From Sacculina carcini (lineage: Eukaryota > Arthropoda > Thecostraca > Sacculinidae): 64,000 nt of DNA. The position numbers were made by a program, and so were the translations under genes. The stretch spans positions 1,732,001-1,796,000 of the forward strand of contig OU696570.1 in the NCBI GenBank assembly GCA_916048095.2, given 5' to 3'. The notes beneath the pieces were generated by a model, which made no database searches, had not been told where the DNA came from, and saw only the letters and a program-made list of their open reading frames with translations. Positions 23,581 through 36,218 of this stretch are shown here, piece by piece; positions within the stretch are counted from its first letter, which is position 1; the number at the start of each line of letters is the position of its first letter.

Positions 23581-23802
23581 TCCGCGGGATGAGGCCGAAT
23601 TCGCGGGATGAGGACGGAGGGGGGAGATCACTGTCTCTTTTTAACTTCTTTTGTTTCTTCCTTCTTCGAATATTTCTTTTGAAGATTGTTGTGAATGCGA
23701 GATGCGAGCTGCCGCCGACAAAACAAAAATCGACGGCGGCAGCGTTTGGCGGAAAACGGGAACGACGAAAAATCCATCGACAAACATACAAAAAAAGTCC
23801 TC
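23581..23802 (-). other. GC-richer block with hairpin, U2
   Basis: Counterpart of 12893-13116 with the same gctgccgccg / cggcggcagc inverted repeat. Confidence 0.55.
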
Positions 23803-24509
23803 AAACAGACACAAATGACCTCAATGACCTTGAAAATGACCACAGAGGTAAAAAAAACCTAGCCTATGACCTTCTTTCATCCATGTTACCCCTAGGGACC
23901 AAGTTTCATCAAAATCGGTCCAGTGGTTTAGGAGGAGATAGGATAAACAGACACAAATGACCTCAATGACCGTGAAAATGACCTCAAAGGTCAACAAAAC
24001 CTAACCTATGACCTTCTTGCATCCATGTTACCCCTAGGGACCGAATTTCATCAAAATCGGTCCAGTGGCTTAGGAGGAGATAGGGTAAACAGACACAAAT
24101 GACCTCAATGACCTTGAAAATGACCTCGGAGGTCACAAAACTCAGCCTATGACCTTCTTGCATCCATTTTACCCTAGGGACCAAGTTTCATCAAAATCGG
24201 TCCAGTGGTTTAGGAGGAGATAGGGTAAACAGACACAAATGACCTCAATTACCTTGAAAATGACCTCGGAGGTCAACAAAACATAAATTATTGCCTTCTT
24301 GCGTCCATTTTACCCCTAGGGACCAAGTTTCATCAAAATCGGTCCAGTGGCTTAGGAGGAGATAGGGTAAACAGACACAAATGACCTCAATGACCTTGAA
24401 AATGACCTCGGAGGTCACAAAACTCAGCCTATGACCTTCTTGCATCCATTTTACCCCTAAAGACTAAGTTTCATCGAAATCGGTCCAGTGGTTTAGGAGG
24501 AGATAGGAT
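23803..24509 (-). repeat. 142-bp minisatellite, reverse, U2
   Basis: Five inverted monomers. Confidence 0.93.
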
Positions 24510-24562
24510 ACAAACAGACATTTAGACAGTTTGCAATCAGTGCAGTGCAAAAAATTACCATC

Positions 24563-24585
24563 AATTCGGCACTTCGGGCCGAATT
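24563..24585. other. Perfect palindromic hairpin, U2
   Basis: Same 8-bp stem as at 13875-13897. Confidence 0.7.
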
Positions 24586-25460
24586 GGATAAAAAACCTGA
24601 GATTATTTACTCCACGGCCTAAAACAAGCGGCCCACCAATACTTTTCTCGCAGCCAGCCAATATAGTATAGAAACAAAAGTGTAAGACAGTAACCGTTCA
24701 TCACATATATTTTATAATGCGATTTAGTTATATAGTATTTAATTCACATTTTATGAGTGAGTCTGGGTCATGAAGTCAAGTCCGTGAGTTTTGTATATGG
24801 ATCCAATATTCAATTCAATATTCAATCACCTATTGTGTATAGTTGTTGCCCGCGTGCTATTTCTATTTCATAAAAATGAGCCATCGCTTCGTTCATGTTT
24901 GAAACCCCTGATCTGCACCATTGAGGCCACGCAAATATGCTTGCTCAAATTCAAGCATAGATAGACAACAGTAAGCTCAGACAGACACAAACTTTGCTTC
25001 TACGGTTGTTTTGTTTTCAAATAGTGTAAATATTGAGGACAATAAAGCCTTTCTATTCACACCATCAATGATTGGAGCTAATATGATGCATTCTTAATTG
25101 TGATTGGGCTTCAGTCAAATTAAATAAGTGTATATTCATGTGTAATCGCAAGTGTCCTTGCGAATACTGCACATGATATCCAATAGAATTTATGAATCTT
25201 GTACACAATTTGCCGCTTTGGCCTAACACATTTTCTTGTGCAAAAAATGTGGTCATTTTCGAGTTAAACGGCCGTAACATTTTTATGAAACTTGACATGC
25301 TAATAATTGTAGGCGATAAAATCTCCTACATGATGATTCAATTTCTATAGATATAACCCTAGTAATTAGTGCATAATAGTTGATGAATTGTATCCTTACT
25401 TTGGAAGAAACATGTATTATATTCGTTGCATGTGTGTCCAGTATGTATTGTGTAAAATTA
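24586..25460 (-). other. Repeat block before SINE, U2
   Basis: No gene. 24770-24975 is an inverted copy of the Helitron-like head seen at 8765-9000. The rest is AT-rich sequence with chance frames up to 77 codons, conserved only because the units are recent copies. Absent from U1. Confidence 0.5.
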
Positions 25461-25800
25461 ACTAAAGGTTAAAGGTTAAATGCCCAAGTGGCAGCTTCTA
25501 CACGGGAAGAAGCCGAAGCTTATGAACACGCAGGCGTGCCCCGTGCAGTTCGCTGCCACCGCAGAACCGACCCTCTCCACGCTATGACGCCACAAGGACG
25601 GAAGACGTATTAGAGAGGACCACCTCCCCAGAATGCATGGCACAACTCATGACTGATATCTGGTACCATCATTTTCTGCTGGGTGGACAGGGGCTGTGGG
25701 ATTTTAGAATTCGCCCAATGAAATTCTGCTCCGCCGGTTTCGAACCACGGACCTCCCGCTTGTGTGGCGGCTGTGCTAACAACTGCACCACGGAGTCCAC
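25461..25800 (-). mobile_element. tRNA-derived SINE, U2
   Basis: 340 bp on the minus strand. The head resembles a tRNA, with a box A-like tggtgcagttgttagca (about 25775-25791) and a box B ggttcgaaacc (25736-25746). A conserved-looking body follows, and the tail consists of aacctttaacctttag repeats. SINEs are transcribed by RNA polymerase III from these boxes and moved by LINEs. It has no coding capacity. Confidence 0.82.
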
Positions 25801-26100
25801 AAGCTTTACTAAGTTCTAATCTACCTTGCAAATTTCACTTGAACACCGGGCGACCAAAAATATATAATTTTTATTCTTTTTTCGCACCAACTATTTATCA
25901 CATATGATAATAAATAATACCATTGTGCTGGAAATTGAGCCTTCTACAATACGGTATAACGTTTAATTTTCTGATATGTATTTAAAGAAAGTGACAGCGA
26001 TGTTTGAGAATTTTCATATCCATGTATAAGCTGTTGTTACACCGATGCAAAATGTCGAAATGGAAAAAAATAAAAAACAACGTATATTTTAGATATGTAA
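25801..26100. other. AT-rich stretch after SINE, U2
   Basis: No gene. It contains one copy of the Helitron-internal motifs (acttgaacaccgggcgacc, ctacaatacggtataac). Confidence 0.5.
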
Positions 26101-26176
26101 TTCCTTATAAGGGTGCCGGGAACTTTTGAAAGGCTTGCCAAGGATGCCTCAAAATAGAAAGGGTTGGGAACCACTG
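26101..26176 (-). mobile_element. hAT-like terminal repeat, U2
   Basis: Counterpart of 14119-14195, starting cagtggttcccaaccc on the minus strand. 26177-26601 has no gene. Confidence 0.55.
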
Positions 26177-26600
26177 ACTTAAGCAAATGATGTTGGAGAA
26201 TGATGTGAACGTATAAATATGCTTTGCAATGTGATGATAAATGTACCAGGAATAATATGTAGAGGAACATATATAGCGATGTACACTAAAAATAACAAAC
26301 GTATGCATATGATGCATTAGCGGAAGCATTAACCAGGAATTATAGGCATGAAATAATATTTATCATTTTTCATTGTTTTCCTTTCGTGTTTGATATATAA
26401 ATTTTTCCTCACGACGGGTTGGTTTAAATATGAGGCGGGTTGAATGAATAATTTTTCGTCAATTATTGGAATACGAATATGCAAACGTGTACTTGAACTT
26501 TTCTATTGGTTTGTATTTTTCACTTTATCGTTTTATATTATGTTGTGTCTTTGCTTACTTCAGCGATAGCTCAGAAAAATACAAGTTCGCCAGAACTGAA

Positions 26601-26601
<1 letters not shown>

Positions 26602-26640
<39 letters not shown>
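26602..26640. repeat. (TA)n microsatellite, U3
   Basis: About 19 dinucleotides, the shortest of the unit-start tracts alongside U5. Confidence 0.97.
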
Positions 26641-26642
<2 letters not shown>

Positions 26643-27496
26643 TTCAATATTCACATAAAAAACAAGCATAACACAAAGAAATCCACAGAGCAAAAGCTCA
26701 GCACTCCGACCTGCTATATCCGCACGCACGCACTCACTGTCTGTGTCTGGCTGTCTATATGTCTATGTCTTTCTTCATAAATGTCGAAGAATTATAATAA
26801 AAATAGAATACACAACATATTAGATTCACTTTTACTTGATATTCCTTTTGTTTTATAAAATGTTCCGCACGACGGGCAGGTATAAAATATGCAAATTTAA
26901 ATATACTTTAAAATATGGGTTTGAAATATGCTAAGCTGACAAAATTTAAATTTGCATCGACAATTTTTCTTTAATATCGGGTGACCAGGCTTCATCATTT
27001 CTTCATAATTACTCACCAACTATTTATTACACATCTAATATATTATTCCACAGTACTGGAGCTTTTGTCCTCTACAATACGGTATAATTGTATATTTGCC
27101 AAGGTGTACAGTAAACACGTTACGGGTGTAGAAATTTAAAATGATCCGTTGCAAATTTTAGAAAGAAAGGCTCCCATTTGAACATATTTTAGACATTAAT
27201 TGGTTTAAACCATACAAGCCCTCCTGGGTCTATATCTAGAGCCGGCCCTAATAAGTCATTCGTCTCTACCAGTCAGCTTGCGAGATTCAACTGTTGTCAG
27301 TCGACAGGCTGGAAACAATATACTTCATACATCTTGTATTCGAGAATCACACATAATTTCCGCTATTTGGAGGTGTGCTATATAAGTGGGGATCCATAGA
27401 TTATTCCGATATTTGGAGGTTTCCGCCATTCGGAAGTTAATATTTTAGGATATAATATTGAGGATATAATATTGATAATAATATTGAGGATAAAGG
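26641..27496. other. Pre-piggyBac block, U3
   Basis: Same content as 163-1019. No gene seen. Confidence 0.6.
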
Positions 27497-27500
27497 TTAA

Positions 27501-30128
27501 CCTTCATCCTCCCAATGTTCCCATATGGGAACATTTGCAGTACGATGTTTGACAACCATTTAATGTCATTTTTTACTAATAAATTCCTAATATTTGTATA
27601 TGTTTCGAGAGAAGAGAAAACGTGCAACTATCAAATAACAAAATTATAAATATGCAATGAATAATTTATGTGCTATAAATCCTCAAACGTTACCATTTTC
27701 ATTTTCTGTAGCTGATACATTTAAGAGTACACTTCGACTACTAATTTGATTCCATTGTTCTTGATGTTAGATCTAATTATTAACAATAACAAGATTATGA
27801 CAAGATAAGATCACAATAACAAGATTATGATAATTGTACTGATACCAAATATTTCAAATTATATATGTAAATCACTTTGTGAGAGCAGGACAAAGTTCAA
27901 TGTTCCCACATGGGAACATTTGCGTTTTGCGGACAAAAACGTTACAGAAGTTTGCCATCATGTAAGTCACGTGCGCGATATGCTCGCTCACCAAACTAAA
28001 GTATCAAATTGCATCGTATTGACTGCATGACGCGATACATTGACAGTTTTCGTCACAGTGTTGGTCAGTTATGTGTTGATTGTGTTGGACCAGTGTAGAA
28101 TTGTTTTATATCAAAGTTTGGATAATGGCTGCTAAAGGAAGTATAGTTACGTTTTCTGAGGCGATGGAGACTTTGGAAGAGAAGTCAAATCCAAGAAATG
28201 TTGTAATTTTACCTCCAGAGAGTGGAGATTGCGATATGGAAAATGATATTGAGGATATTGACAAAAACATGGTCAGCGATGAAGAAGCATTTGAGCCAGC
28301 CGGACATCTTCAAGTGGAGGAAGACAACCACGATGACAGCTGGACTTTGACAACATATCCCAGACTAAGGTGGAGCAAAAACTCCGGACTCAAAACAACT
28401 ATCGATATTGAGCAAGTACCGAAGCTTTGTGAATCTCACCCAAGTCTTTCCGATTTATCACCATTTCAGATGTGACAGCGGTTTTTTCCGGTGAAATTGT
28501 GGACATGATTGTAAGTCAAACAAATTTGTACGCGACGAGAGACAAAAACGCAGCCGGTTTGATTGTACAGACTAATGATATCAACGCATTTTTGGGCATA
28601 TTGCTTCTGTCTGGATATCACAAAGTGCCAGAGGAGAGACACTACTGTTCTGCTCAACCTGATCCGGGAGTCAAATTTGTATCCAATGCAATGTCCCGGC
28701 AGCAATTTCAAACGTTGAAAAGTTTTGTCCACTTTGCTGACAACAGAAATCTGCAGACAGGAGACAAGCTCGCCAAGATTCGGCCGCTTTACACGCTGCT
28801 ACATCAAACTCTCATCAAGCACGGTATTTTCCACGAAGAACTGAGCATCGACGAGTCCATGGTGCCATACTATGGAAGGCACTCCGCAAAAATGATCACA
28901 CGTGGAAAACCAATACGAGTTGGCTACAAAGTGTTGGCACTGTGCGGCAATGATGGCTATCCGTATCACCTGGATATCTACGCTGGCAAGGAACAAAAAC
29001 AAAAACTGCCTCTCAGTACCTCAGTTGGCAATCGTATGGTCGATGTGATTATGAACAGTTCTTCGCCTACGCAACATACATTGTACTTGGACATTTTTTT
29101 CACATCATACGACCTACTGAAGTCACTGGCAGAAAAAAATATAAAAATTACCGGCACTGTTCGTGAAAAAAGAACTGCTGGAGCGTCTCGACTGTTAAAA
29201 TCTGACATGGACATGAGAAACTTTCGAGAGGTAGTTTTTACCACAGAAGTGACGGACTAGTGTATGTCTGCAAATGGCATGACAACTGTATTGTCACCAT
29301 TGCAAGCAATCACGAAACTCATTTTCCTGTGAAAGAAGCTGTTCGTTAGAAAGAAGCTGTTCCCAACATCATTAGAAAATAAACGAAGGCATGGGAGGCG
29401 TTGATTTGATGAATCGCCTTCTGGCAACGCATCGACCTGGAATCAGAGGAAAAAAATGGTACTGGCCTCTGTTTTCAAACGCTCTCAATTTATCGGTTGA
29501 TGCTGCTTGGCGCTTACATAGCAATTCAGTCGAGAATGCTCTTTTCCATCTTGATTCCAGGAGAGAAGTGGCAATGTGTTTACTGAAATCGTCAGACAGC
29601 GGTCAAGACACTGGATTACACAGCACAGTCAACCCGCCTGTTGATATCCGCTATGACAAGATCGGCCATAAAAAAGCAAGCTACAAGCAGGGTAGATGCG
29701 TAGTATGCAAGAGTAATACAAGGTATCCCTGCTTCAAATGCTTGGTTCGACTCCACTGCGATAAGAACACTGCGTGTGCCCATATATATCACACAAGATG
29801 AAATTTTATTAGTGAATTTTGATGTTTTATAATTGTTTTTGTATTCATGACATTTCAATAAACAACTATTTGACCTAACAGTGTCTGCATTGACCATTTG
29901 GAACAATATTGTTAGATATATAACAAGGGTGAAACAGTGCTGAGTGAAAACTGTAACTTTTTGATCATATAACGCTCAATGTTCCCACATGGGAACATAA
30001 CCATAACTCAAAAAATATTTGATGAATCTTGATAATTTTTTCAAAGAATATACAATGTGTTGCCACAACAATACCAACAAAATTTCATGTTTTTAACTCA
30101 AGCCCTTCTATTTGTGGGATGATAAAGG
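27501..30128 (+). mobile_element. piggyBac-like element, copy 3
   Basis: 2,628 bp between TTAA at 27497-27500 and 30129-30132, with the same flanks and ends as the others. Confidence 0.92.
28125..29801 (+). pseudogene. piggyBac-like transposase, copy 3 (broken)
   Basis: Very close to copy 2. The N-terminal frame runs from ATG 28125 to a TGA near 28475 after the shared one-base deletion. The core is 28472-29260, with the catalytic SIDESM and YLD retained and Ile after YLD. The C-terminal frame 29391-29801 is open, with MGGVD and the cysteine-rich tail. Thr-His replaces Thr-Tyr before the RPGIRG motif, and Pro-Cys-Phe-Lys-Cys replaces Arg-Cys-Ser-Lys-Cys. The cysteines themselves are kept. The central break with two in-frame stops remains. 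Confidence 0.9.
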
Positions 30129-30268
30129 TTAACACGTATTTGATAAGCTTTTAATCGTGACTAAGGAATAGATTCCACTGTAGAATGGAATGTAGAATGG
30201 ATTATGTCATCCATTGGTATTTTTTGCCCTGCACTGATTGCAAATTTTCTAAATGTCTGTTTGTATCC

Positions 30269-30495
30269 TATCTCCTCCTAAACATCTGGACCGATTTTGA
30301 TGAAACTTGGTCCCTAGGGGTAAAATGGACGAAAGAAGGCAATAGGTTATGTTTTGTTGACCTCCAAGGTCATTTTAAAGGTCATTGAGGTCATTTGTGT
30401 CTGTTTACCCTATCTCCTCCTAAACCACTGGACCGATTTGGATGAAGCTTGGTCCCTAGGGGTAAAATGGATGCAAGAAGGTCATAGGCTAGGTG
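30269..30495 (+). repeat. 142-bp minisatellite, forward, U3
   Basis: About two monomers, as in U2. Confidence 0.92.
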
Positions 30496-31807
30496 TTGTT
30501 GCATATAAATATATAAGCCAGCATATAAACCCGATAATAATAAAAACGATATTCTGTCTGTGTGTGTGTGTGTGTACAAACGAGTTTTTCACATTTTGGG
30601 GATTTTATGCCACGGGTTCGAGGAAAACTGCTCAACAGAATTGACAGTTTTTCATATCCACAGATGGAAATTTTGTCTTCTACAAGATGATATATTTTTC
30701 AAATATGTAGTGTTAACATTCCAAAAGGTATGACCGTTTATTCAAGACCATTTCATTTCCACCGACGACTGATAGATTTAACACAGCGATCAATGGAGAC
30801 AATGGCCGATCCAGGAATATGGAAGGGGGGCTTTTGCAGGGCCTCCTTGAAAAACGTTATTAAAAATGTCCTTCACATGCAATGTTTTCCACTAATTTTG
30901 ATATATCTTCTGAAAAACTTTTTAACAAGCCATTATAAAATATTTAGCCCCACTATAAATATTTACTTCATCCGCCTATGATTTCTCGCTGCTGCGAAAT
31001 CAACATCTGAATTTATATGCAAAGCGCATGACGTATTCGCTAGGGCGCTAGCGTTCAGGACAAAATCTAGCTAATTATCTAAAATGAAAACCTTCATATT
31101 TAGACTTTCCTATTGGTTAATAGTTGTTATGGGTATACTTTTTTCTATTTAAATTTGTATTTGTTTTCTTTTATGAATTCAAAGTTTATTTTATTTATAT
31201 AATATTTGTTCCGCACAGCGGGCGGGTTTCAATGCTATATGGTGATGTTAAGTTATAAATATTATGGTGATAGATGGTGATGTTAAGTTATAAATATTAT
31301 TTTGGAAACATTATGATGAAAAAGTTTGGTCATTTTTCATTGTTTCGTGTCTGAGTTCTGAATTATTCAGCACGACGGGCAGGTTTAAATATGAGGCGGT
31401 TAAAGCAAACTATTTTGTCAAAATAAATATAAAAATATAGAATTTTATACTTTTTTATGGGTTTACTCTTTTCTTTTTTAATTCATATTCCATTTCTCTT
31501 ATGAATTGAATACAAATTTAATAGTATGAATTGTTCCGCACGACGGGCGGGTTAACATGCTAGAATTTTCATGGTCTGTTACGTGTTTGTGTTCTGAATT
31601 ATTCCGTACGACGGGCAGGGTCATATATGAGGCGGATCGAGGGCTATTTTGTCCAAATTAAAATGAAAATATTCACATTTAGACATTTCTATTGGTTAGC
31701 ATATTTACAGGTTAAATTTTTTACTTTTAAATTTGTATTAATTTTATTTTATAAATTGAATATGAACTACATGTTATGAACTGTTCCGCACGACGGGCGG
31801 GTTTAAA
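30496..31807 (+). mobile_element. Helitron-like hairpin cluster, U3
   Basis: Counterpart of 4314-5607. No gene. Confidence 0.55.
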
Positions 31808-32091
31808 TCTATATATATATAAAAGAAATTCTCTGTCTGTCTGTGTGTGTATGTATGCTTGAATATGAGGTTAAAATAACTGGGCGGGCTCAATGATATA
31901 AATCAGTGGTTTCAAACGTAAAATAAGCGATGGATCATTTATGAAATAAATATGTCCCGCAGACAGCAACTATAGACAATAAAACGTTCAATCTCACCGT
32001 GTATAATGCATTCTTATACAAAACTAACGGATTTGTCTTCAAGATCCAGAACGGATCGACACGATCCACAACGGGTGGGTTTACATGCTAG
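31808..32091 (+). mobile_element. Short Helitron-like element, U3
   Basis: 284 bp from TC to ...acatgctag. As in U2, the 3.6-kb segment is absent. Confidence 0.5.
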
Positions 32092-32262
32092 ACATTTAGG
32101 TTAGGTTACGTCAAGAAATGATCACTAACTAGGGGTTGAGTTTGTGTCGGATTGAGTTTGTGTGTGAGGTACTAGACAATAAAAGCATTATTAATTATTG
32201 CTATGTATATCTTCTGGTACCAAATTATTTCATCATTTCGCTTTTTCTTTACCCTCTTATGT

Positions 32263-32367
32263 GATCTGTCCATAATGTGTAGTTGGTTTAGGATATCAAG
32301 GCCGAATTGGGGGTATGCTGCTTTGGATCTGGTTTGTGGCCAGACAAAGCTGCACGTCTACTTAATT
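32263..32367 (+). repeat. Hairpin block (~105 bp), forward, U3
   Basis: Copy of 9641-9745. Confidence 0.7.
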
Positions 32368-32373
32368 TGTAAA

Positions 32374-32585
32374 GTAATGTAATGTATTGTATGTAATGTA
32401 ATGTATTGAGGTAATTTATGTAATGTATTGATGAAATTTATGTAATGTACTGATGCAATTCATGTAATGTATTTATGCAATTTATGTAATGTATTGATGT
32501 AATTTATGTAATGTATTGATGTAATTTATGTAATGTATTGATGTAATGTATGTAATGTATTGATGTACTGTAGAATGCAATGTAG
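32374..32585 (+). repeat. ~20-bp minisatellite, U3
   Basis: Counterpart of 9751-9960. Confidence 0.9.
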
Positions 32586-32635
32586 AATGGAGTAATGTAC
32601 ACATGAATGGCGGGTATAAATTATAACGGAATATA

Positions 32636-32765
32636 CAGTGATACCTCAGCTGACGAACATAATTGGTTCCCAGAAAGTGTGTGTTAGGCGAAACGTTTGT
32701 CTTCCGAACATTCATTTTCCATAGTAAACCATTAAAATGGGAATAATCTGTTCCCAGGTCCGCAT
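32636..32765 (+). mobile_element. pogo/Tigger-like terminal repeat, U3
   Basis: Counterpart of 10013-10140. 32766-33038 is AT-rich intron without a gene. Confidence 0.5.
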
Positions 32766-33038
32766 AATACATTATTTTTTACTAAATACGCCTTAAAACT
32801 ACACAAAAATATACCTTACTTTATGTATAATACATGTATTATTGTAATGTAATTAAGTAAGTATATTTTGTAACACTAACATTGAACATTGAACATTGAA
32901 ATGTTATGGTTCATGACCTCATTTACTGAAATATCGAGTACGTTTTAGTGATCAAATTATGATTGCAAGTTACACCAGTTATCATTGATCGTCCAGTATG
33001 GTGAAAGAAAACGAGGAAATGTTTGGCATGTTTCTCAC

Positions 33039-33094
33039 CTTAGGAATGCACTTTTTCTCATTTTCGCATAAGATTGCGCCCCCATTACAATAAG
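33039..33094 (-). CDS. LDLa exon A3 (first half, C1-C3)
   Basis: 56-nt exon reading YCNGGAILCENEKKCIPK after a split codon (G+CT, Ala). Splice sites and length are as in A1 and A2, but about 24 of 56 bases differ from A2. Cysteine codons and the Ile codon after C3 are identical to the base. The two synonymous differences seen among the A exons (a Gly and a Glu codon) are here. Joined to B2 it gives a textbook LDLa module. Confidence 0.85.
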
Positions 33095-33919
33095 CTGAAA
33101 TAATGCGTCACAACAATCATGTTATTGTTCAGCTTATCTTCATGAATCATACGAGTATAAAAGTGAATAATTCTGCCCTATTGGACGAGTCATAAGATGC
33201 AATTAATATTCCGGTTTAATGAGTCCAACACGTATAATGCACACCATCTATGAAAAATATATGCTGATTCAACTATATGAGCAAATAAAAACACAAAACT
33301 TGCAAATTATTAAGCAAATTAATTTTTGTTGTTGCATATTTAGCATATGTAACGCACACATGTACAGCAAAAATACAGTTAAATATATACACAGATGAAT
33401 ATTTTTACCGCAAATACCAATATATTTGTGTAACTGTAATATAATGTTATTTGACACGTTTATGATCAAGACTCGTTCACAATTTGTTCGGCAAGATAAT
33501 ACGCTAGATGGCTATCATAGAAGAATTGCAGCGTATAAATGGAAAAACGGATACAAAAAACATTTAGTTCACATAGTTCAAGACAAGCATAAACAGAACC
33601 GATGTCGAGGCCCCATTAAAAATACAGCACCATTATAATAGAGGTCCGACTTTTGGAAAATGCAGTCACGAGCAAGCCTTTGGTCTCCTGGGGACTTACA
33701 GTACTTGTATGCGCTACTTTACGATATAATTTAGTATCATTCGTGAAGCAACGGGGTACCTCAACACTCGAGGCATCCGGCCGGGGGTTTGGGGCGGTTG
33801 CTGCGGCTTTGAACATGACATGGGAAAATACAGTGGAATATTATTGTATCGTTAAATATATTGTATTCGTTGAAATATTACTCAATAAAATGAGGTTGAT
33901 CAGAGATAAGATGACCCAC
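33095..33919 (-). other. Intron B3 to A3 (825 bp)
   Basis: Exactly the same length as in U1, U2 and U4b. By hand count it differs from the U2 intron at about 18 positions (about 2%), while the exons on either side differ at 36-43% of positions. Confidence 0.7.
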
Positions 33920-33977
33920 CACAGTTATGCTCATCTGATTTGTCCTCACAATGATATACTCCGTCACACAGATGACC
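33920..33977 (-). CDS. LDLa exon B3 (second half, C4-C6)
   Basis: 58-nt exon reading GHLCDGVYHCEDKSDEHNC. It keeps CDG, C5, the SDE acidic pair and C6. The residue before C5 is His instead of the calcium-binding Asp, and the usual Trp position is His. Acceptor ...ttatacag, donor gtgggt. It pairs with A4 across a 14.6-kb intron. Confidence 0.83.
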
Positions 33978-34639
33978 CTGTATAAAAAATGAACAGTTTA
34001 AAACATTGTGTATCTGTGTAAGTGTCCATTTACAAATGCATGATAACACAACTTATTACAGATTATATTAAAAAACAAGGCTGTCTAACAGTCAGATATC
34101 AACGTGGCCGTTGCTCGCCAATATGTTCCAATCAAACATTGCACATTTAGCAATGTCTGTGCTGAATATTGATTACATTGGATTATCATTGGTGCCATCT
34201 ACCTAAAACAACATGAAAATTATATCATCGTCTAGATAGTTTTGAAGTAGTTATGGAGGTATGAAGTGAAAATGACAAAGTCAAATAGAAAAAATGAGCA
34301 GTAAGATGTGAATGTTTTGGATTCTGGAATCCACTCCTTATATATCAGCAATGTCGATGCTATAAAAATATACCATTGTGCAGACAACATTTCTAAAAGA
34401 TAGACTACAATTCATATACAAATATTAAACATATAATGTGCGGAACTGACAACATATAAATTTACATCCACAATTTGCTTGATCATCGGGTGATTAAAAT
34501 TCATTACAGTTTTAGTTATTTTTCACCAAGTATTTATCGTACTTCTAAATAAATAAATTAATTGTACTGGAAATTGTGTCTTCTATGTTATTCTTATGTC
34601 TCTCATGCTAGACTGGTATAAATGCTAGTTTAAATTATG
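33978..34639 (-). other. Intron block upstream of exon B3
   Basis: Counterpart of 11356-12017. No gene. Confidence 0.5.
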
Positions 34640-34684
34640 AATATATATAAATAAATAAATATATATATATATATATATATATAC
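34640..34684. repeat. (TA)n microsatellite, U3
   Basis: Short interrupted TA tract (ataaataaata, then pure TA). Confidence 0.9.
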
Positions 34685-35270
34685 TAGTATTTAAATCTGC
34701 CCGTTGTGCGGAGCAATTCACAAAATAAAATTCATGTATAATTAATAAAATATATTGAACATTAAAAAATAATAAGGGTGCACTCATAAAAAATGAATCC
34801 ATTTTAGAAGTCTAAATTTAATTTTTATTTATATTTTGACAACATATTTTCCCTCAACTCGCCTCATATATAAACCCGCCCGTCGTGCGGAATAATTCAT
34901 GAGATTCATGAAAATTAATATTCAATTCATAAAACAAAAGGAATGTAAATTGAAAAAGAAAAGTAAACCCATAGACAACTTGTAGCCAATATAAAATCCT
35001 AAATGTGAAAGTTATATTTCAATATTGACAAATTGTTTTTCCTCAATCCGCCTCATATTTAAAGCTGCCCGTCGTGCGGACTAATTCAGAACTCAAACAC
35101 GAAACAAACACAAAGACAATTGATGAAAAATGACTAAACATTGTCATCGAATGCTTCTAAAATATATTTATAACTTAATATCATTCCCAACATCATTTGC
35201 TAAAGTACTGATCTAGTTTTGCCGCTTTAATATTTACTGCTAAAATTTTATTTTCCGCTATAATTTAAAC
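34685..35270 (-). mobile_element. Reversed Helitron-like ends, U3
   Basis: Three inverted hairpins. The first and last are less decayed here (cgttgtgcgg, cgtcgtgcgg) than in U1 and U2, so U3 belongs to a slightly different copy lineage in this part. The same variant is in U4b. Confidence 0.55.
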
Positions 35271-35402
35271 CCAATATATCCTGACCCAAACCTACCAAGC
35301 CCAACCTAACCATCCCGTCCAAACCTAACCCAGCCTTATATGAGGTGATATAACTTATCAGTTTGTGAACACATAAAACCGATTCGATCATAATTTATAA
35401 TT

Positions 35403-35506
35403 AAGTAGAAGTGCAGCTTTGTCTGGCCACAAACCAGATCCAAAGCTGCATACCCCCAATTCGGCCTTGATATCCTAAACCAACTACACATTATGGACAG
35501 ATTACA
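35403..35506 (-). repeat. Hairpin block (~105 bp), reverse, U3
   Basis: Inverted copy of 32263-32367. Confidence 0.7.
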
Positions 35507-35720
35507 TCCGCGGGATGAGGCCGAATTCGCGGGATGAGGACGGAGGGAGGAGATCACTGTCTCTTTTTAACTTCTTTTGCTTCTTCCTTCTTCGAATATT
35601 TCTTTTGAAGATTGTTGTGAATGCGAGATGCGAGCTGCCGCCGACAAAACAAAAATCGGCAGCGTTTGGCGGAAAACGGGAACGACGAAAAATCCATCGA
35701 CAAACATACAAAAAATCCTC
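35507..35720 (-). other. GC-richer block, U3
   Basis: Counterpart of 12893-13116 with a small deletion that removes most of the right arm of the gctgccgccg inverted repeat. Confidence 0.5.
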
Positions 35721-36141
35721 AAACAGACACAAATGACCTCAATCATCGTGAAAATGACCACAGAGGTAAAAAAACCTAGCCTATGACCTTCTTGCATCCA
35801 TGTTACCCCTAGGGACCAAGTTTCATCAAAATCGGTCCAGTGGTTTAGGAGGAGATAGGATAAACAGACACAAATGACCTCAATGACCGTGAAAATGACC
35901 TCAAAGGTCAACAAAACCTAGCCTATGACCTTCTTGCATCCATGTTACCCCTAGGGACCGAATTTCATCAAAATCGGTCCAGTGGCTTAGGAGGAGATAG
36001 GGTAAACAGACACAAATGACCTCAATGACATTGAAAATGACCTCGGAGGTCAAAAAACTCAGCCTATGACCTTCTTGCATCCATTTTACCCCTAAAGACT
36101 AAGTTTCATCGAAATCGGTCCAGTGGTTTAGGAGATAGGGT
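35721..36141 (-). repeat. 142-bp minisatellite, reverse, U3
   Basis: Three inverted monomers. Confidence 0.93.
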
Positions 36142-36195
36142 GCAAACAGACATTTAGACAATTTGCAATCAGTGCAGTGCAAAAAAATTACCATC

Positions 36196-36218
36196 AATTC
36201 GGCACTTCGGGCCGAATT
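36196..36218. other. Perfect palindromic hairpin, U3
   Basis: Same 8-bp stem as at 13875-13897. Confidence 0.7.

Larger units (their letters stand above)
14545..26524. repeat. Higher-order tandem unit U2 (short type)
   Basis: Second copy, 11,980 bp. It is nearly identical to U3 over its length. It has two forward minisatellite copies, no 3.6-kb Helitron-like segment, five reverse minisatellite copies and one SINE. The two LDLa exons are the only places where it differs strongly from U3. Confidence 0.93.

Noticed and set aside
25065..25298. 77-codon minus-strand frame repeated in U2, U3, U4a and U4b
   Set aside because: It is located in the transposon-like block before the SINE, absent from U1, with no recognisable domain. 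A chance frame.
25728..25800. Functional tRNA gene
   Set aside because: Box A and box B are present, but the acceptor stem pairs poorly and the sequence continues into a SINE body and tail.
25610..25831. 73-codon minus-strand frame in each SINE
   Set aside because: It lies entirely in a tRNA-derived SINE, which does not code for protein.
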